The notes under the pieces were generated by a model. The model saw only the letters and a program-made list of their open reading frames with translations. It did not search any database and was not told where the DNA came from. From Dipylidium caninum (Eukaryota > Platyhelminthes > Cestoda > Cyclophyllidea > Dipylidiidae), in assembly GCA_017562135.1 (NCBI GenBank), contig QEYB01000825.1:124001-188000 (forward strand): a stretch of 64,000 nucleotides of DNA. The letters are read 5' to 3'. This document shows positions 44,301 through 59,300 of this stretch, one piece after another. How positions within the stretch are numbered: position 1 is the stretch's first letter; every line of letters begins with the position of its first letter. Both the position numbers and the translations under genes were made by a program.

Positions 44301-47300
44301 AGAAAAGTGCCTGACATTATTCAAATAAACTACCTCGCGTTCTCGAGTAGTCAGGACGCATAAGAGACTCTTCTCCACTCGGACTGGTCTGCAATGCACT
44401 CTCATTTGTCGCCCCACATAGCACCCACTCGACTCGCTTCAATGGCCAGTAGAATGGTGACTCCTTTTACAAAGGAATCTCTACATTGTGTACCGATGTG
44501 TTATGCGGCGGAGAAGATGTACTACAAATTTGCCAGATTGTAGATGACAGGTGAGAACATCTTCACAGGGAAAAGAGTTTGGGACAAGTTTACCTACTCA
44601 TACAGCGTGTCTCACCCTCCGGCGACTAACGGTTAGGCGAGGACAACACTGTCCTCTTCTCTCCCTTCCACCCAGTTACTGGACTGTATAAAACGGCCCG
44701 CTTGGGAAGGAGGATAGGAAGATGGGCCAACAACGGAGTTGAGGGCATAAAGAAGGTCGACTTGTTGCTTAAGAGTTAAAGAGAATGTGTTTGGAGAGGT
44801 CAACTAAACACTGCGTGTGTGTGTGTGTGTATGGATCTGTCGTGTAGAACCTCCCCCTGAAGGACTTTTCTGCTGAGGTGCGAGCCAACCTGGACATCAA
44901 GATGTTCATCAAGGAGGCGACTCTCTTGCTAGACCTGGAAGCCTCCTCCATCGAGGAGATCATACACGACATGTTGGAGGCTGTCTTCATTGAGGCGCCT
45001 GGTAATGTCAACCACTCGGCGTCTACTCCCACTGGCGGCGGTATGCATCGTGTGTTTCTCACTCCGAACCACTCGCCCCGTGGCTCGACGGTAAACTGCA
45101 ATGAGGCCCACAACGCTGCCAACAGCAGCAACAACAACAATGCCGGCCATATCGGCGGTGGTGGCAACACCTACGGACGGGCACACACACTCACAAGGGT
45201 CAGTGGCAGCAGTCTCTTCGCCACCGCCAACAAGGTGCCGACGTTGAATAGGGAGGAGTTGATCGACGAGGCGAAAAAGGCGCTGCTGTTGGAAATTCGG
45301 CACAATGATCTTACTTGTAAGTTCAGGAAAGGATCTGTTGCCCTCAAAATCTGTTCATCTGGCTCCCTTGTTAACTGGAGCGAATCCCAAGTTCATCTTA
45401 AAGGGGATGTCTCCCTATCCCAGTCAATGCAGTTAATCTTTCGGCCCGTGTTGCCAGGTGGGAAATTCACTTCGTAATCGTGAGCCGAGGTTCCACGTTA
45501 CCACGGATATTCAAGCCAAAAGCGTATCTTCTTCGGTCCTCCGACTCGATGGTCTTGAACTGTCCAGCTCAGGTCGTGGAGGGAGCACCGGTTGTCCAAA
45601 AAAAGATCTGCCTATGACTTTGCCTGTCAAAGGAATGAACCTGGTGGAAAGCTATTCCACTCGACTGTTACACACCCTTAGCCCAAATGAGTATGAGTGG
45701 AGGAGGGTTTCTACCAACGTGAAACGCTGTCAAGGAGGCAAAATGACGACTTTGCCATTTAAGTCGGTGTTCACACGCGTTTGAAGTAGCACTGCGAAAT
45801 GCTTGTATGTCATCGCACGTTGTGCTGGGACGGGTGTGGAGAGGGCTCAGAAGAGCTGTCGCGGTTCTGTGAATTTCATCCCACCACTGCAACAGTAGAT
45901 CCCATCGTTTTCACTAATTGACTTCACATTTTGCATTGACGAACACTTGGGAATCCACGGGGTATCAACCGTATGCGATGTTGGGAACGCGAAAGCCTCA
46001 CCCCGGGCGACCTTGACATTTAGCGATATTAAGACACGAAGGGGTCATTCCGTCGATGCAGCGAGTGACACGGTGGAATGACTAGGTTGAAGTATGTTGA
46101 CTTAAGTGCCTCGTCCTCCCCACAAAATGTCTACGCTCATTATTCCATCTAGGAATGACTCCTTTCTCGAAAATGGTAACGTGAGGAAAGTGCCGATGTT
46201 GGCATTTCCCCTGGCCTCCGCCTCCTAAGTATTTGCAACCGCGTGTGAAACTCCGTGACAGCTATGCATTGGGAATGGCTTATTCCCCCCACTGTTCCCG
46301 TTGCACGACTCCTCCACTCCTGCACCAGAAGGCCCCCTTTGGTAATAAGCCCAAGTGGTGTTACAGGCTTCAACACGCAAATGATGGCACACACGAATAG
46401 TGTAGGACCACTTTCCTCCGTAAATGCCAGCCGTGACGGACGCTGGGAGAAAATGCAGGCGATTCTCGGTCGATCTCTAATCGAGGCGGCGGCAACTCTG
46501 TGAGAGACGCACGGCTGCTCGCAAGAACTGCGGATCCCCAAGTCTGAGTTAGTGCTCGCGCATTACTCTGTCGGGCATATTCACTTCAGGCTGTGCAGAT
46601 TATTCTAGGAGGAGAAAGAGGAGAACAATTATGGCATTGAAGCACGTAGAGACTTGTTTGAGTTAGTTCTCTCCTTTGGATGTTCAAGACGGGGTGACAA
46701 TGCCGAGCAAGAAAAGACATGACCTTTATTATGAATATTGGACGTCTGGGGTCAGCTAGGTTTTAGCGTTCTTCGAAACGGCCAAGCCGCCCTTCAGCCC
46801 CCACTGGGGAGGTAATTGGTGCGACCTTTGGCGTAGAACAGGTCCAAACTTTGGCCAGCCAGTGGGACAAGTCTTTCCGAACCGATACTGCGACATTGGC
46901 GTTGCGCTTTCCCATCTTTTTCCCGGCCATTTCCTTTGTCTACACAACTTTATGCGCACATCCCTACGGGATAAATGTGAGAAGGTACGAAGATCACTGT
47001 TCAGCCTTAAAAAAGAGTCGTCCGTGGGAGTTTTGTCAACCGCGTGTTCACACAGACCACGGAAAAGCTTGCCTCGCCATGCCATCGTTCAAGTTTTTCT
47101 ACTACCAACCTCCTCCCGCCCAATCCGACATTTTCGGTCAGTGTACCGCCTGAACACGCTCCTCACCTGTGGAAGTTGGGTCAAAAAAATCAGTAGTGCT
47201 GTCAAAAAGTGGTTCAGGTGTTGTGTGTTCCCATAAGAACTCCCATATGTAGTGCTGAGATAACTTATCTAGACGCTTAACTGATTACTTTTTAGACTAG

Positions 47301-50300
47301 GAATTTAGTCCAAATGAAAAGAAGACTATTTTGACAGAGGTTGAAAGCCCCGCCTCAGTTGTCGTTCCCCCCCCCCCCTCCCCATTTTCCTTCCTCTTCC
47401 CTATCTCACCCCACCAAACCATTTCCATATCTCGCCTTGGCAAAACAATCATATAATTAAATGCTAAAGTAGCTAGTCACTTACTGCATATTACTTTGAG
47501 CGAGTTAAAGGCGGAACCGTAAATACGTGACATTCCTCCAAAATTTATTTTAAAGGGTCTGGAAGAGTTGGGAGGCGCAGGCCGGAGCAAGGGTGAGGGT
47601 CGGGGAGGAGGAGAATCGTGGTCGGAAGGAGTAATGAACCAAAATTGTAGGTGTTGACGGCTCCAACGCAAGTTTTTTGAGGAAGAATTCCGCAAGGCCT
47701 AAATTAAGTGTTCTAAATACAGAGAATGGCAGCCTCGAATTATCCGGACTAGACGTGGAAGTGGTGGTCCGAGGACTCGATCACCTGCCATGTAATGACT
47801 TAAAGGATAGTCGCGATGGTAAAATATTATGATAGGAGAGTTGAATTTTGGATGATCAGCTTGTTAGAATTTCTGTCGTCTTCTTCCTGGTAAATCTTCT
47901 TCATCCTCATCAGTTTCCGCTGAGATTAGTGCCCCAACTCGAGACGAGACTTATTAAATGGGCGGGTTTTCTAGCTCTTTCACAATCGCGAGGGCTTCCG
48001 TGGTGATTTTTTTCTGTCGTCAACATCCCCTCCTTAATTTTCCTCCGCCTCCCTTCTGTCTGTACCATCATTTATTTCCAACTGGTTTCGATCATGTGAC
48101 GCAGACGCGTCAAAATTGGGGAGAAAGGGGGGGGGGGGGGGGCGAAGGGGGCAATGACGGTGGCGAGAAATTGCCTGCTCTCGCCTTGTAATGACTCCAC
48201 TAAACTCGCTCTTTCGACTACACATATTTCTTCATTTCAGACAGACGCCTCAGCAAAACCATAAAGTCGGTGTCATTTCAGGAAAATGAGGGCATAACTA
48301 TGGACCAGAGCTGGATCTGCGCCTTGTAAGTCCTTTTGGAGGAAATCACGTCCCTTCCCTTCTCCTTCCGCCCCCAGTTGGTATTCGTGAATCCGAAGGT
48401 AACTCGTTTACTGCTCCGAAGGCTCCCCATAACTACGGCCTCGGAACTGGCAGGGATTTCAATATGGCGAATCGCCTTTTTACGACTTAGAGATGTCACA
48501 GCCTCTTGCATCCGCCTCCCTGTCGATGTCACTTTCTCCCGACCTTCGGTCATTGTTTCAGGTGCAGCCTAAAGAACATTCAAAAGCGTTACCTCGCCTT
48601 GGCCCGACTCGCCTATCCCATCAACCTCGGTCGTTCAAACGAGGGCACTCAGATCATCCTTCTTGTCATCAGTCCTCAGAAGGAGGTGAGCTAGTGACGG
48701 TTAGACACTGTCTCTGCCTATGTTCCATACATTGAGACAAAAGCCTTGGCAGAAACTCCAACACTTCGCCTACCTACGTGCCAACCTCGTGCTGGAAGGG
48801 GGAATTGGCGGCAGGAACAGCGCCGAGATAACTTGAGAGGAGAACGACAAGTAGCTAGTGCCCACATTCTCATCGCATTGCCTTCCACCATGGCAGTCAT
48901 CCAAGAAAAGCAAGTTAGGGCATCGAAAGAAGCCTTTTCAGACATGTTGGCCTCTACTGGTGCGGAAGCGATGTAAAAGGTGGGAGAGGTGAGGGGAGAG
49001 AGACGCTTGTCATTATTTGTTGTTAACCGTCGCCGTCAGTCAATGCCAACACTGCTTCAGTCGACCGCACACAGAGGTGTCACGTTGGTTGAGTGGGGTG
49101 AAGTATCGTGTTGAAAAAAACTGCACCACTCCATTTACAAAATGTTCATACTAACTGGACCAAAGTCAAGACGCTTTCCCCATAGAGCAGTGTCTTTATT
49201 TTTTTGGCTTTTTCTGCAGAAGAAGACGAAGTGTGAGATAGAGTTGGGTCGAACCTTCGCCACCATCCTCTCTGACATCGAATTCAGACGCCAGTTAATC
49301 TACGCACAGGACGAGGAGGAGGTGAAGGCTCTTCTCTGTGCTCGCTCCCACGAATTGGAGGAGGAGCATGAACGATTACGAAATGCTCCGGATCGCATTG
49401 ACGAACTCATCGACGGCTGCTTCGAACCGGTGAGATGAGAGCTCTTTTCCCTACGGCGGGAGGGGGGGGGGGGAACGCAACTGTGTCTGGTGGTTGCCTC
49501 TGCAAAAATTGACGAGACGTTAGGGAAAATGCTGCATTTTCGGAAACTGTACGGCTGCTCCCCTCGTCTTTGACGAAAGAAGGAGTGGTCATAAGAGGGA
49601 ACCTTCCTCACAGTAGGAATGAATATTCTTGGTTTATGTGAATTGTACGATCCAGACTGGTAAGGCCTGCGCTCCTGGTAGAACGCTTCGCCATCTCCGA
49701 CTAATTGCTGTAAAGTAGCCCCTGAGGGTCTGTCTAGCTGTCAAAATTAATCTCTCACGTATTGTCTCTCCTTTGCTTCGGATGGCGGAAATTCCTGCCA
49801 CCAGATCGGCCAATTTGGCAACCAGAAACCACCCTAAAATAGGATTGCTAAGCGCCTGAATCCCTACTACAAAACCAAAGTGTTGATAGCAACTGAGCTT
49901 CACACAGTCTTGAGATTGCATGGTGATAGTCAACGAAGTAGACTCCGAAAGTGCTCGGATAAGAGTGAGCGGTCACAGGGTCACGGGAGAGGAAAGGGAA
50001 AAATGAGTCAGATAGCCTACAGCCTTTCCGAATGCTACTTATATCAAAATAAGCAGGCGACCAGAGGTAGCATTTACTACTGAATCTTCAGGACCCCTTG
50101 TGGACCGGCGGACACGAGAGACGCAAGAAGGTTTGCAAGGAAAATGCATTGCATTTGATATTACAGTGGACCCGAAAAGAGAGAGGGAGATGGAACGATT
50201 GGGTAGAATCCTAGGTGCAAGTAACTTAATGATCAGTGGCGAGTAAAAGGCAGTGCGGTGGAGCACTAGCTTCCCAGCTGTGTGGGAAGTGAAAGAATCT

Positions 50301-53300
50301 GTCAAGAGACGTGAAAGCGGCCAGTGTCAAGTCAAGGCTTTCGTGTCCTGGTGGGAGGAAAATAAATCCTCATGTTAGCACTAAGCCAAGGATGGGGTTG
50401 CTGTAACTCGGAAAGGTGATTTCACTGTACTTTTGTGGTTTCACCAGTGTCCAGGCGCCATCTCACGTGGGACACTCTAGATTGTCTGAGGAGAGGAGAA
50501 AAGATAGAGGTGACAGAAAGAATCGGAGATATGCTTCACTCCTTCATGAAGGACGCCTTTAGAAATAGCCACACATACAGAGATTTGCAACGCTTCCAGC
50601 CTCACCTCAGACATTGTCTCCTCGTCCAGAATCACGTGTGCCCAACACATAAGTCTCGGTTGGCCCAATAGGTTGCGCCTCTGCGCAGCATCGCATCCAC
50701 ATCCCTCAAGCCAACTTTCCATGGCTAGGAATGAGATGTGAGGTTCAGCGAAGAAGTCAACTGCTGACTGGATTGTAGGCTGCGTATCAATACGTGCATT
50801 CCAGTGCAGATGACCGACACACACATTCCGAACATGATGCACAACAGGCATCGTTAACCACAGGAGTTATAAATTGGTGCGTTCATGTAATAATACGATG
50901 ATGACGAGCGCCTCGAGGTCCACTTTTACCTTAGGGCTACTGCGAGTCCAGGACTTTCCTCAATGGTCGTATAGCGCTGTGCTTCGTGGGGAAGTTCATT
51001 AGTAGGACACCTGAGAGGTGCGTACAGTTACGGCATTAAGTGATCGGAGGTCTAAGGCCAACGTGCGTGAACATGTGAGAAACTGTGGCAATAGATTAGG
51101 GAAGGTCCAGGAGGAGAATAAACCGGCAACACATTTCCACTACGACAGATACCAAGACCACTCTCGGCTCCACCTCGGCGACGGAACACACTCCTGCCAG
51201 CAGTTGGGGTCCTTAGTGAGGGAACGCTCCCGAGCATTGTGATGCGAATCAGGATGAAATAGTGGAAATGCATTTGTGTTCTCACCTCCGACTCCGCAGC
51301 CATGTATTTTCGTGGTGTCCGGTTGAAATAATTGAATGTTTGGCGGAGCCAAGTTAAGAATCGGAGTTTTCAGTCGCGCAGACCGTGACGACTTAAATTA
51401 TTAATGCTATCGGCACTACCGACCACGCATGCGTTTGGTGGAGTGGAAGGCTATTTTTATTAGCGAAATTTGTCGTGATCTGTGAGAAAACAACTCTACA
51501 TTCGTAGAATTTTCTTGAAAAAAAATTCCCACAATGATTGTTGGGGCTACGAACTAAGGGAAGCTGGAGCCGAGTGATCCCGTCTTTCCCCTTCCGCATT
51601 ATCCATGTTCCATATTTTGTGAGGTTTTGAGGCGTGGAGACGATTCCAGCTCCCCACGGGTGGCCTTTCTAACAGAACTGTTGTCTTTTCCACTCACAAC
51701 AGGGTCCGCGGTGTCACGTGATGAGTGGTCTCATTGCCGATGTGCGGAGAAGACTGCCGCTGTACCCCTCCGACTTCGTTGACGGTAAGACCGCTGATAA
51801 CCCTCTTGTCGGAGTGGGCTTGAGAAGAGCTTTCATCTGATGCTGGTTTGACTCCGCCACCACGTAAACACCGGTGGCTCAGGCGAAGTCAGGAACCAGG
51901 AACGAGGGTCAGAGAGAGTCGCAATGCCATGACGCTGGCGAAGACGAGCGGACAATGGAGACAAAGTAGTCATGTGGAAGGAGAAGAGGTCTCACCTACT
52001 TTACCGAAGGCCTCTTCCGAGTGTCCCAATCGGGGCTCTTCTCACTTCCTCCATCCCACGTCGTTCTCCAAACCGAGGTCAATTTTGTGACAGGGAAGGA
52101 GATGGAGAACGAGACGGTTCGACTTACGGCCTATATTTGGCTTATTCCTTCGGAGTTAGTATAAAGCGGGACGAGGGACTGACGATAAACTCTCGGTATA
52201 ATTACATATTTGTCATCTCTCTGACGCGAAGACAATCTCTTGAAAGCCTAAAGAGCAAGACAACGAAATATGGTTGAGCTGGAAACCTCAGTGGATGAGA
52301 CAGAACCCCACTGATGATGGTCCCGACGTGTGAGAGGAGCTGTCAATCAAGCATTGATCGCCGTGGAGAGGCTGACGTCGGTTCCTTTCCGCGCACACTT
52401 CCTGTTCACCCGACACTAGGGTAGTTAGGCAGGAGAAGGAGGTTTGTGATTCTTCTAAATAAGGTTCTGGCTCCTGTTCTTTTGAATGCATCCTTCGAGA
52501 GACCGAACTGTCTAGGTGAATGGCCGAATGGACTGCACGTGGTGGATCAGATCAGTCGAAGAGGAGTAATTAACCAAGCACTAGCTCCACCGCTACACTG
52601 TGGCTTTACATCTGGATGCTATTGTGCGGCCTGGATCTCGCACATCACAACATTCTCTTCCAAGTCTTTTGATTATCACTGGTAGAAAACCATGGAAAAG
52701 TTGAGCCGTTTTAACTAGCTAGTGTTTGCAATGAAGATAAGCACTCGGCTAAGCCGACGTCCACACTCACCTCCTCATTTGGCGTCTGTTTCCACTGAGT
52801 GATCGGTCAACTTGACCGGTCTAGGAATGTTAAGTGTCTGTCGTCTTGTAGAGCTCATTCTTGCTGAGTTCAGACTTCGCATTCTCTCAACTTTCCTTTT
52901 GACTAGTCCCCGTTGCGTTAAAATCATCTGAGAACGCGCGAGTTGTTGGCATCACCTTTCCCCAGTAGACTACGAAGTTAAACACATTAGAGTACCGAAA
53001 GAGTACGGTTTTTTCTGCACTACTTGAAAAGCTTTATCGGAGGAAGATAAAGTGGAGGAGAATGCGGTGAGAAGGCGAATTGAAGGACCTTTTAACTTAC
53101 CAAGAAAAGTCGCTCTTGTTATTAGTCGCCTTCGCCGACTAAGGTGCCGATCCGTGCGTGGAATGAACTGGGTGATTTAGTTTTAATAAACGCGGCTCAA
53201 CAGGAAAGCAAGGAAGGACAGGCCTTAATCCTGAAACTCGTTCCACGTTCCTCTTTTGGATTAGCCAAAGCTTACTTACCTAGATCGGGCTACCTGATAA

Positions 53301-56300
53301 ATTCTGATTAATCACCCAGCACGGAGTAAAATTGCATCGTAAAATTGGGAAATTATCACTATAAAATGTGATTTATACACGTAACTATTGTTTACAATTA
53401 TCGTTTTGGGTTAAGTAATGAGGAGTGCGCAGTCACGAAAAAGGATTTACTGCATGTTAAAGGTTAACGTCGACAGAGTTACTTTAGTCTGTTTTCTCGT
53501 CGGAAAAGGCTATATATTCAACAGTACATTGTACACCAATTATCCGTTGTTTAATTATGCAGAGATTTAAGTTTCAATTCAAAACAACGTCTTGCCATAG
53601 CTGGTAATAAGTCAGCTCGGCAGAAAAAAACACAGGATGCCAGTCTGTGCTCAGAATTTCCCTGAGATGGCTTGAAGCGCCTTTACGCCCTCTGGCTGTT
53701 CTTCTGGGGGTTTGGTCGGAGAAGAGTTAAGTCGCATCTGCCTAATGCAACTTAAATTTTGCGTTGGGTAGAGTATTGCCAGACGCCATTTGAGGCGAAC
53801 TATGTATGTGGCTTTTCGCTGTATCATGCAGGCATACGAGGCAACCATACCGCGCGCAAAGTGACCTCGTCCGTCTTTTTCCTCTACTTTGCCTGCCTCC
53901 TGCCCTCCATAGCCTTCGGTGTGCTCAATTACAACAACACTTGCGGCAAGATTGGTGAGTCTCCGGCATTGCCCCTCCAGACAAGTGGAAAGGACCTCAT
54001 GCACTTCCTAACACTCGCCTTGTCGCCTCTCATGAAAGCCATCACAACTAGTTAATTTGCCCAAAATATCATTTACTAGGTCGTCTAGCTGATAATAAAT
54101 GCAATAAAAATGGAACCGGTTAAGTAGGATGTGTGTTTAAAAGTCCTAACACTGCTGTAAGGCAAACAGAGGTTTGCAAATTCCAGAATGATGCGACAGT
54201 CGTAAAGGGAATTAATTCTCTGGCAAATCATAAAATATTGATGCAATTCAGAAGGGCACTATTTTTTTAAGATTTATTGTTTTAGTTCTGGATTAACTAA
54301 CTCCCACATGAAGGCCACGTACGTGCGCACGGTTTGACCACGTAACGAAGGCTATTAGGATTTGCGACGTCTGATCATTAAGTGGGAGTCTTAAAAAATT
54401 AGATTTTCACGGCAAACAGTTACCCTGTCGGGAAATGTAATGCCGCTTGCGTGCTTCCAGGTGTTTTGCCTTTACAAAAGAAGTTAAAAATTTACACTGC
54501 GGTGTTTTCGACGCACTCACCCTGCCACATAAACCGCGCAAACTGTAAGGCATTTTAAGGTATCCCCTTTCTTTGCGGGACAATGAAAAAGTTGTAACAC
54601 TTGACGGAAATTTATTACCCCTGGGCGCGATGTGAAAAATGCTCCCGCTCCCTTTGACCACGCCGGAGACACTTCAAGCGAGGCACGGCGAGGTGAGGCG
54701 CGGCGAAGCAAGGCGAAGCGGAGCCAAGCTAAACCAGACCGGGGCTGAGCGACTGCATCTTTGGGGTGAATTAGGACTAGCGGCTAAGTCCATCATTCCC
54801 CTTCAATCATGCCCGCAATCAAAGTAACAAAATATACTGCTTATCATGCGCTCAAATGCACGTCATACTCACTCAATCTACCGTGTAGCCATTGTAGCTT
54901 ACTTCTCGACTCTCGGAGTTTACTGAGTATAGCGTGAACACCGGGTTTACGAGTGATTCACCACTTGAAACAAGAAGGAGAATGGAGGCGGCGTGCTTTG
55001 AGATCTATTGGACCCGCTTGTCTTCCAAAAACAACTACATAGGCTTATAAGACAAATAGCTCGCATGCCCATTGCGTTTGTTAAGCGCTACTAGGTGAAT
55101 CTCTTTCCTTTCCTCGCTTTTCAGGGGTCTTTCGAATATTGTTGTCTCAAACAATTGGAGGTCTGTGTTTCGGACTAACGGGTGGACAGCCTCTCACAGT
55201 CCTTCTTACCACGGCTCCAATTGCTCTTTATGTAAAGTGTAAGTCCTGTCTCATTTCTCCTCTCTGGTTTCATACTCAGCTGCGGCAGGGGTATGAGGGA
55301 GGCGGTAAGCGCCACAAACTCGTCTCAGCGTGGAATTTTTTATTAAGGACGTAAAATTGGGCTGTTGGACTGTTAGCAGATACGACTGCCACTAGACGCC
55401 ACTTCACTGACGCCATGATGGAGACTGGAAACTGCACTGAGTCTAAAACTTGTGGGGCCGGCGGTGAAAGTGACATGAGTTTCATCTCAATGCGAGGTCC
55501 TCCCCTCCGTTACAGACAGTAGAGGCGTTGCAGGGGATGTTTATCCGAACTATTTCTTCCCCCATACCAAATTACCATTATCCTTGCTTTGCAGTAATAT
55601 ACACAGTAACTGAGTCCTACAATCTGGAGTTTTACGCTTTTTTTGGCTGTGTGGGCCTCTTCAATGCCGGCTTCCTGTTCATCTACGCGGCCCTTGACGC
55701 TAGCCGAATAATGCGATGGTCGACTAGGTGAGTGGCTTGTCTCCAATCAGCTGTTTTGCATGAGCCAACTCCATTTCACCTCTGACTACGTAAACTTGCC
55801 ACACTGACAGGGAGGAGAGGGTTGCGGAGGAACGCATCTCGGGTAAAGAGAGTGTTGTGTGTAATAAGTAGCTCAAAATAAAATCACATCCACTTTGTCT
55901 TATCACGTCCTCTCATCGAGCACTATCAGTGGGACTAATGTGTAGTCGTGAGACGATTTTACTGGGCAACACTTCGAGCTGCAGGGCGATTGGGTGTTGG
56001 AGATATGTCACACTTGGCTGAAGTAAGAAGGTACCAGACCATTGGACAACGTCGTATGCCCTTAGTATGGCGGTAAAAGTGGAGGAGATTGAATGGATCC
56101 CCGAAAAAGCGGCCTGGCTGTGGTCTGTGACCAGTTTTCAGCAGGATTTCGGTCAGTAACTCAACCGCAAGTGAGGAATGTGAGATGATTAGAGTCAGGT
56201 GGCCTTTCTCTACTAGACAAAGTGAATTATCTCAGCGGATCATTTGTCCGACTGTGATAAGCTATTTTGGCGAAGATGGCAAAAAAGTAACATTTTGTCC

Positions 56301-59300
56301 CCCGTTGGCACCCACCGTCCACAGCACTGTTGACATTTGGGTGCATTTTAATTACCCCATCCGCATTTTATTCCCATCCACCTTCTTCCCCCGTGGACAG
56401 AGTCCCGACTAATTTAACACATCGCCATCCGTTTTCGCCGATACTTGTGTGAAAGCCGAGCTGTACGATGCTTTGAAGTACCGGCTTTACGTGGTGTGTT
56501 ACTGGCTCTTAAATACAGCCGCAGTGTGAGAGGCGATTAGGAGAGTCTACAGGAGCCGGGCAGGACGATTTATTTACCACCTATGTGGATACTTGAAATT
56601 TGACAGGGCAGTGGAGTAAGACGCAAAAACTCCGACAACAATTACTTGGCTGGTTTACGTATGGATGAAAATGACTTAAGAATGACCTTTCACCGGCCCC
56701 TGAGGTCGTCCTTAAAGTTCTTTGGTGGCGGGTTAAGCTACTGTGTGGGAAATCTCCTTACCTGGCACATGTAAAGTTTAAAATCCCTCATATGCTTTAA
56801 TGTCGTCTTCCACTTGTGGCGTATTTCACACTGGCACTGGCTTTTCGCCTCAACGATAGGCCACGTGGACAGTTGGTGAGAAAAGTTGGTATTCACCATG
56901 TTCGTATGTCCGTAAAAGGCGTTAGACGAGTCTCCAACAACTTTCGCACTTTACGACTTCAAGTGAAGGCGAGATCCTCCACCTGCGCTCTCTTTTTGCC
57001 GTTACGAGTAGGTATAACGGGGTTTTATGTTTATGAGCGATGGCGAAAGGTGTCACGGTCAGTAGCCCCAAGTGCCAGCAGGGGTGTTCATTGCGTGGAC
57101 GGTGGTCTCAGCTCCCCATTGCATAGTCATCAAATACTCGGAGAGGACTGGTAAACGTCGGGAGGCGGACACACCGCCATGGCAAACTCTCTCGGTGGCC
57201 AGGAGCGCGGCACTTCTTCCCCTGATCGCACTGTCAACTGCCTCTTTCTTCTGTTGCCAGGTCGACGGAGGAGATATTCGCCATGTTCGTCTCGATTGCC
57301 TTTCTGGTTGAAGCCTACCGAGATACTGCAAAGGGTAAGGTGACATGACCACTTACAGGCGTGTTTCCCCTCCACTCGCCTCTCACCGACACCGGACGAT
57401 CAGCGAGGGGAGGAAGGAAGAATGTGCGTGTGTATGTGTGTGGAACGCGTGGAAGCCTACTGGTAGTGTGGATTCCCGACTACGCAGGACCCCACATGTG
57501 TACATGGGGATGTTTTCACCCTAAGCTAGGGGAATTTCTTATACCGCAGTCAAAAGATATGACAAGTGTGAAGAGTGGTTTTGCCAACTGACACGACTAC
57601 TTAATGTTTCCCCGCTTTAAGGTATGTTGGAGCGGTTGTGTCCACAGGCACACGAGAAAGCGCCATGAGTGGTAGACTGGCTGACCACAGGAAGACTGGT
57701 GGTCCACTCCGGCTCCATTCTGCCCATTTGGCAGGCACAATTTGCAATCCTCAGCGTGTGAAACTAGATTCCACTCTACTAAGAAGGTCGACTTTTCCCT
57801 CCCACTGGCAGCAGTTCGGTGTACGCGCCGAACGCGACAGAATTTGATCCTCTACGCCTCTACCCCGGTTGACGCGTTAATTAGGAGTGATGGGAGCCGA
57901 CAACGCGTAGTACTCGCCTGAAACATTTCTGTTCTCCCCCACTCAAACCTTTTGGGTAGCTTAGAGTGCGCCCGGAGGAAGGGTCTGCCTGTACCTGCTT
58001 CCATCGTGTCTAAGTATTGCAACCACGCCGTTGGAGCCCCGCGATAGTGTTGCAAGCAACTTCTACTCCTTCTGAAGTATTGACCCAATGACGTGGCCGT
58101 GTCTACCTCCCTCGGTTCATCGACACAAATTTGTGACTTGCTTCTGCGCTAAGATCACAGTGGCTTCTGCAACCCCTTCCGACTTACTTAACCCAGACGA
58201 ATTCCATTAGCTACGTCTTGCTGGGCTATTTGACAGTAGTGAGGTGTTGAAGCACCTACAAACATGCCCAGAGGAAGTCATTGAGGCTGGCGATGTCGGT
58301 ACCCGCATGAACTCCATTTTGGCCTTGTCCTGATCGCTTAGCAACCTCGAGGTCCGCGGAGAGGGCGCTGCAGTAGCTCCAGCATGTTGCTGAACCGGAA
58401 GCCACACTCTTTCGGCCGCCTCGTAGAGGAAGCTCCACATTACGATGTTAATTCTTTCACCGGGCTTGGCATGTCGGCATAGTTTGTACCTCAAACTTAG
58501 ACGTTCATCGCCTACCAGCAACTTGTCCAAAGATGGAGTAGGTGAGCCCAAATGCTCTCAATTTCGGAGCGTTTAAACTAGTCGAAAGCCTTTCGTTGTG
58601 GCGGTCGGAAGGCCTAGACACTTGCACTGCCACCGACTCGAATGTTGCTGTTCCACTTCGGTCTCCGCGCTTGTCCCACTGAAGGCTTTTACTCCTCACC
58701 CTCCTGACGGGCGAGTTTCGGGACTCTCCAGTGTGACCTTTTCTCTCCCAGCACCCTCCAGTCCCGCCTCCTTAGGTTGTTTTGCCAATGTTATTTGGCA
58801 TTTTTTGCAAACCGATTCATATCTTCAGCCTCTTACATTCCCACGGGGTGTGTGTTTTTGACATATTCTCATTGCGTCCGTCTCTTGGCCACTTATAAGT
58901 CATGAGGTATCATTAATTAAGGTCCAACTTAAATAAAGGGCAGTGTGAACTTTCACCACTGGCCGCATGCCTCTCGCCGTAAGGTGAGTGGTAAGTCATG
59001 CCTTCGTCGGTAAATGCCTCCTCGGCTGTGTATTTCGAAAATGCAAAGCCACCGAACGCGATTCTGATTGTCAAGGCGACGATGTGGTGCTAATCTCCGG
59101 AGTCTGTCACCGCCTTGAATGCCTAATTCGTCGCCGTAGTGAAGGAGGTGATGAAAAAACGCCTGCTAGCACAAGTTGTTTCTCGAGGAGATTGACAAGT
59201 TTGGTTTAGCCTTTCCTTCTGCATCCAAAGTGTCACCGCCTCGGCAGGCGGATGGTAAACTCCTCATTTTCCCCTTTGACAGTACAACCGGCCAGAGCTG

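Noticed and set aside
50435..50851. Overlapping plus and minus frames in an SLC4A11 intron
   Set aside because: Neither has splice signals in phase with neighbours or a known motif; possibly an old repeat, but unsupported.
54660..54760. GC-rich AGGCGAAGC-like near-repeats
   Set aside because: Imperfect and short; no clear tandem structure or element boundaries.
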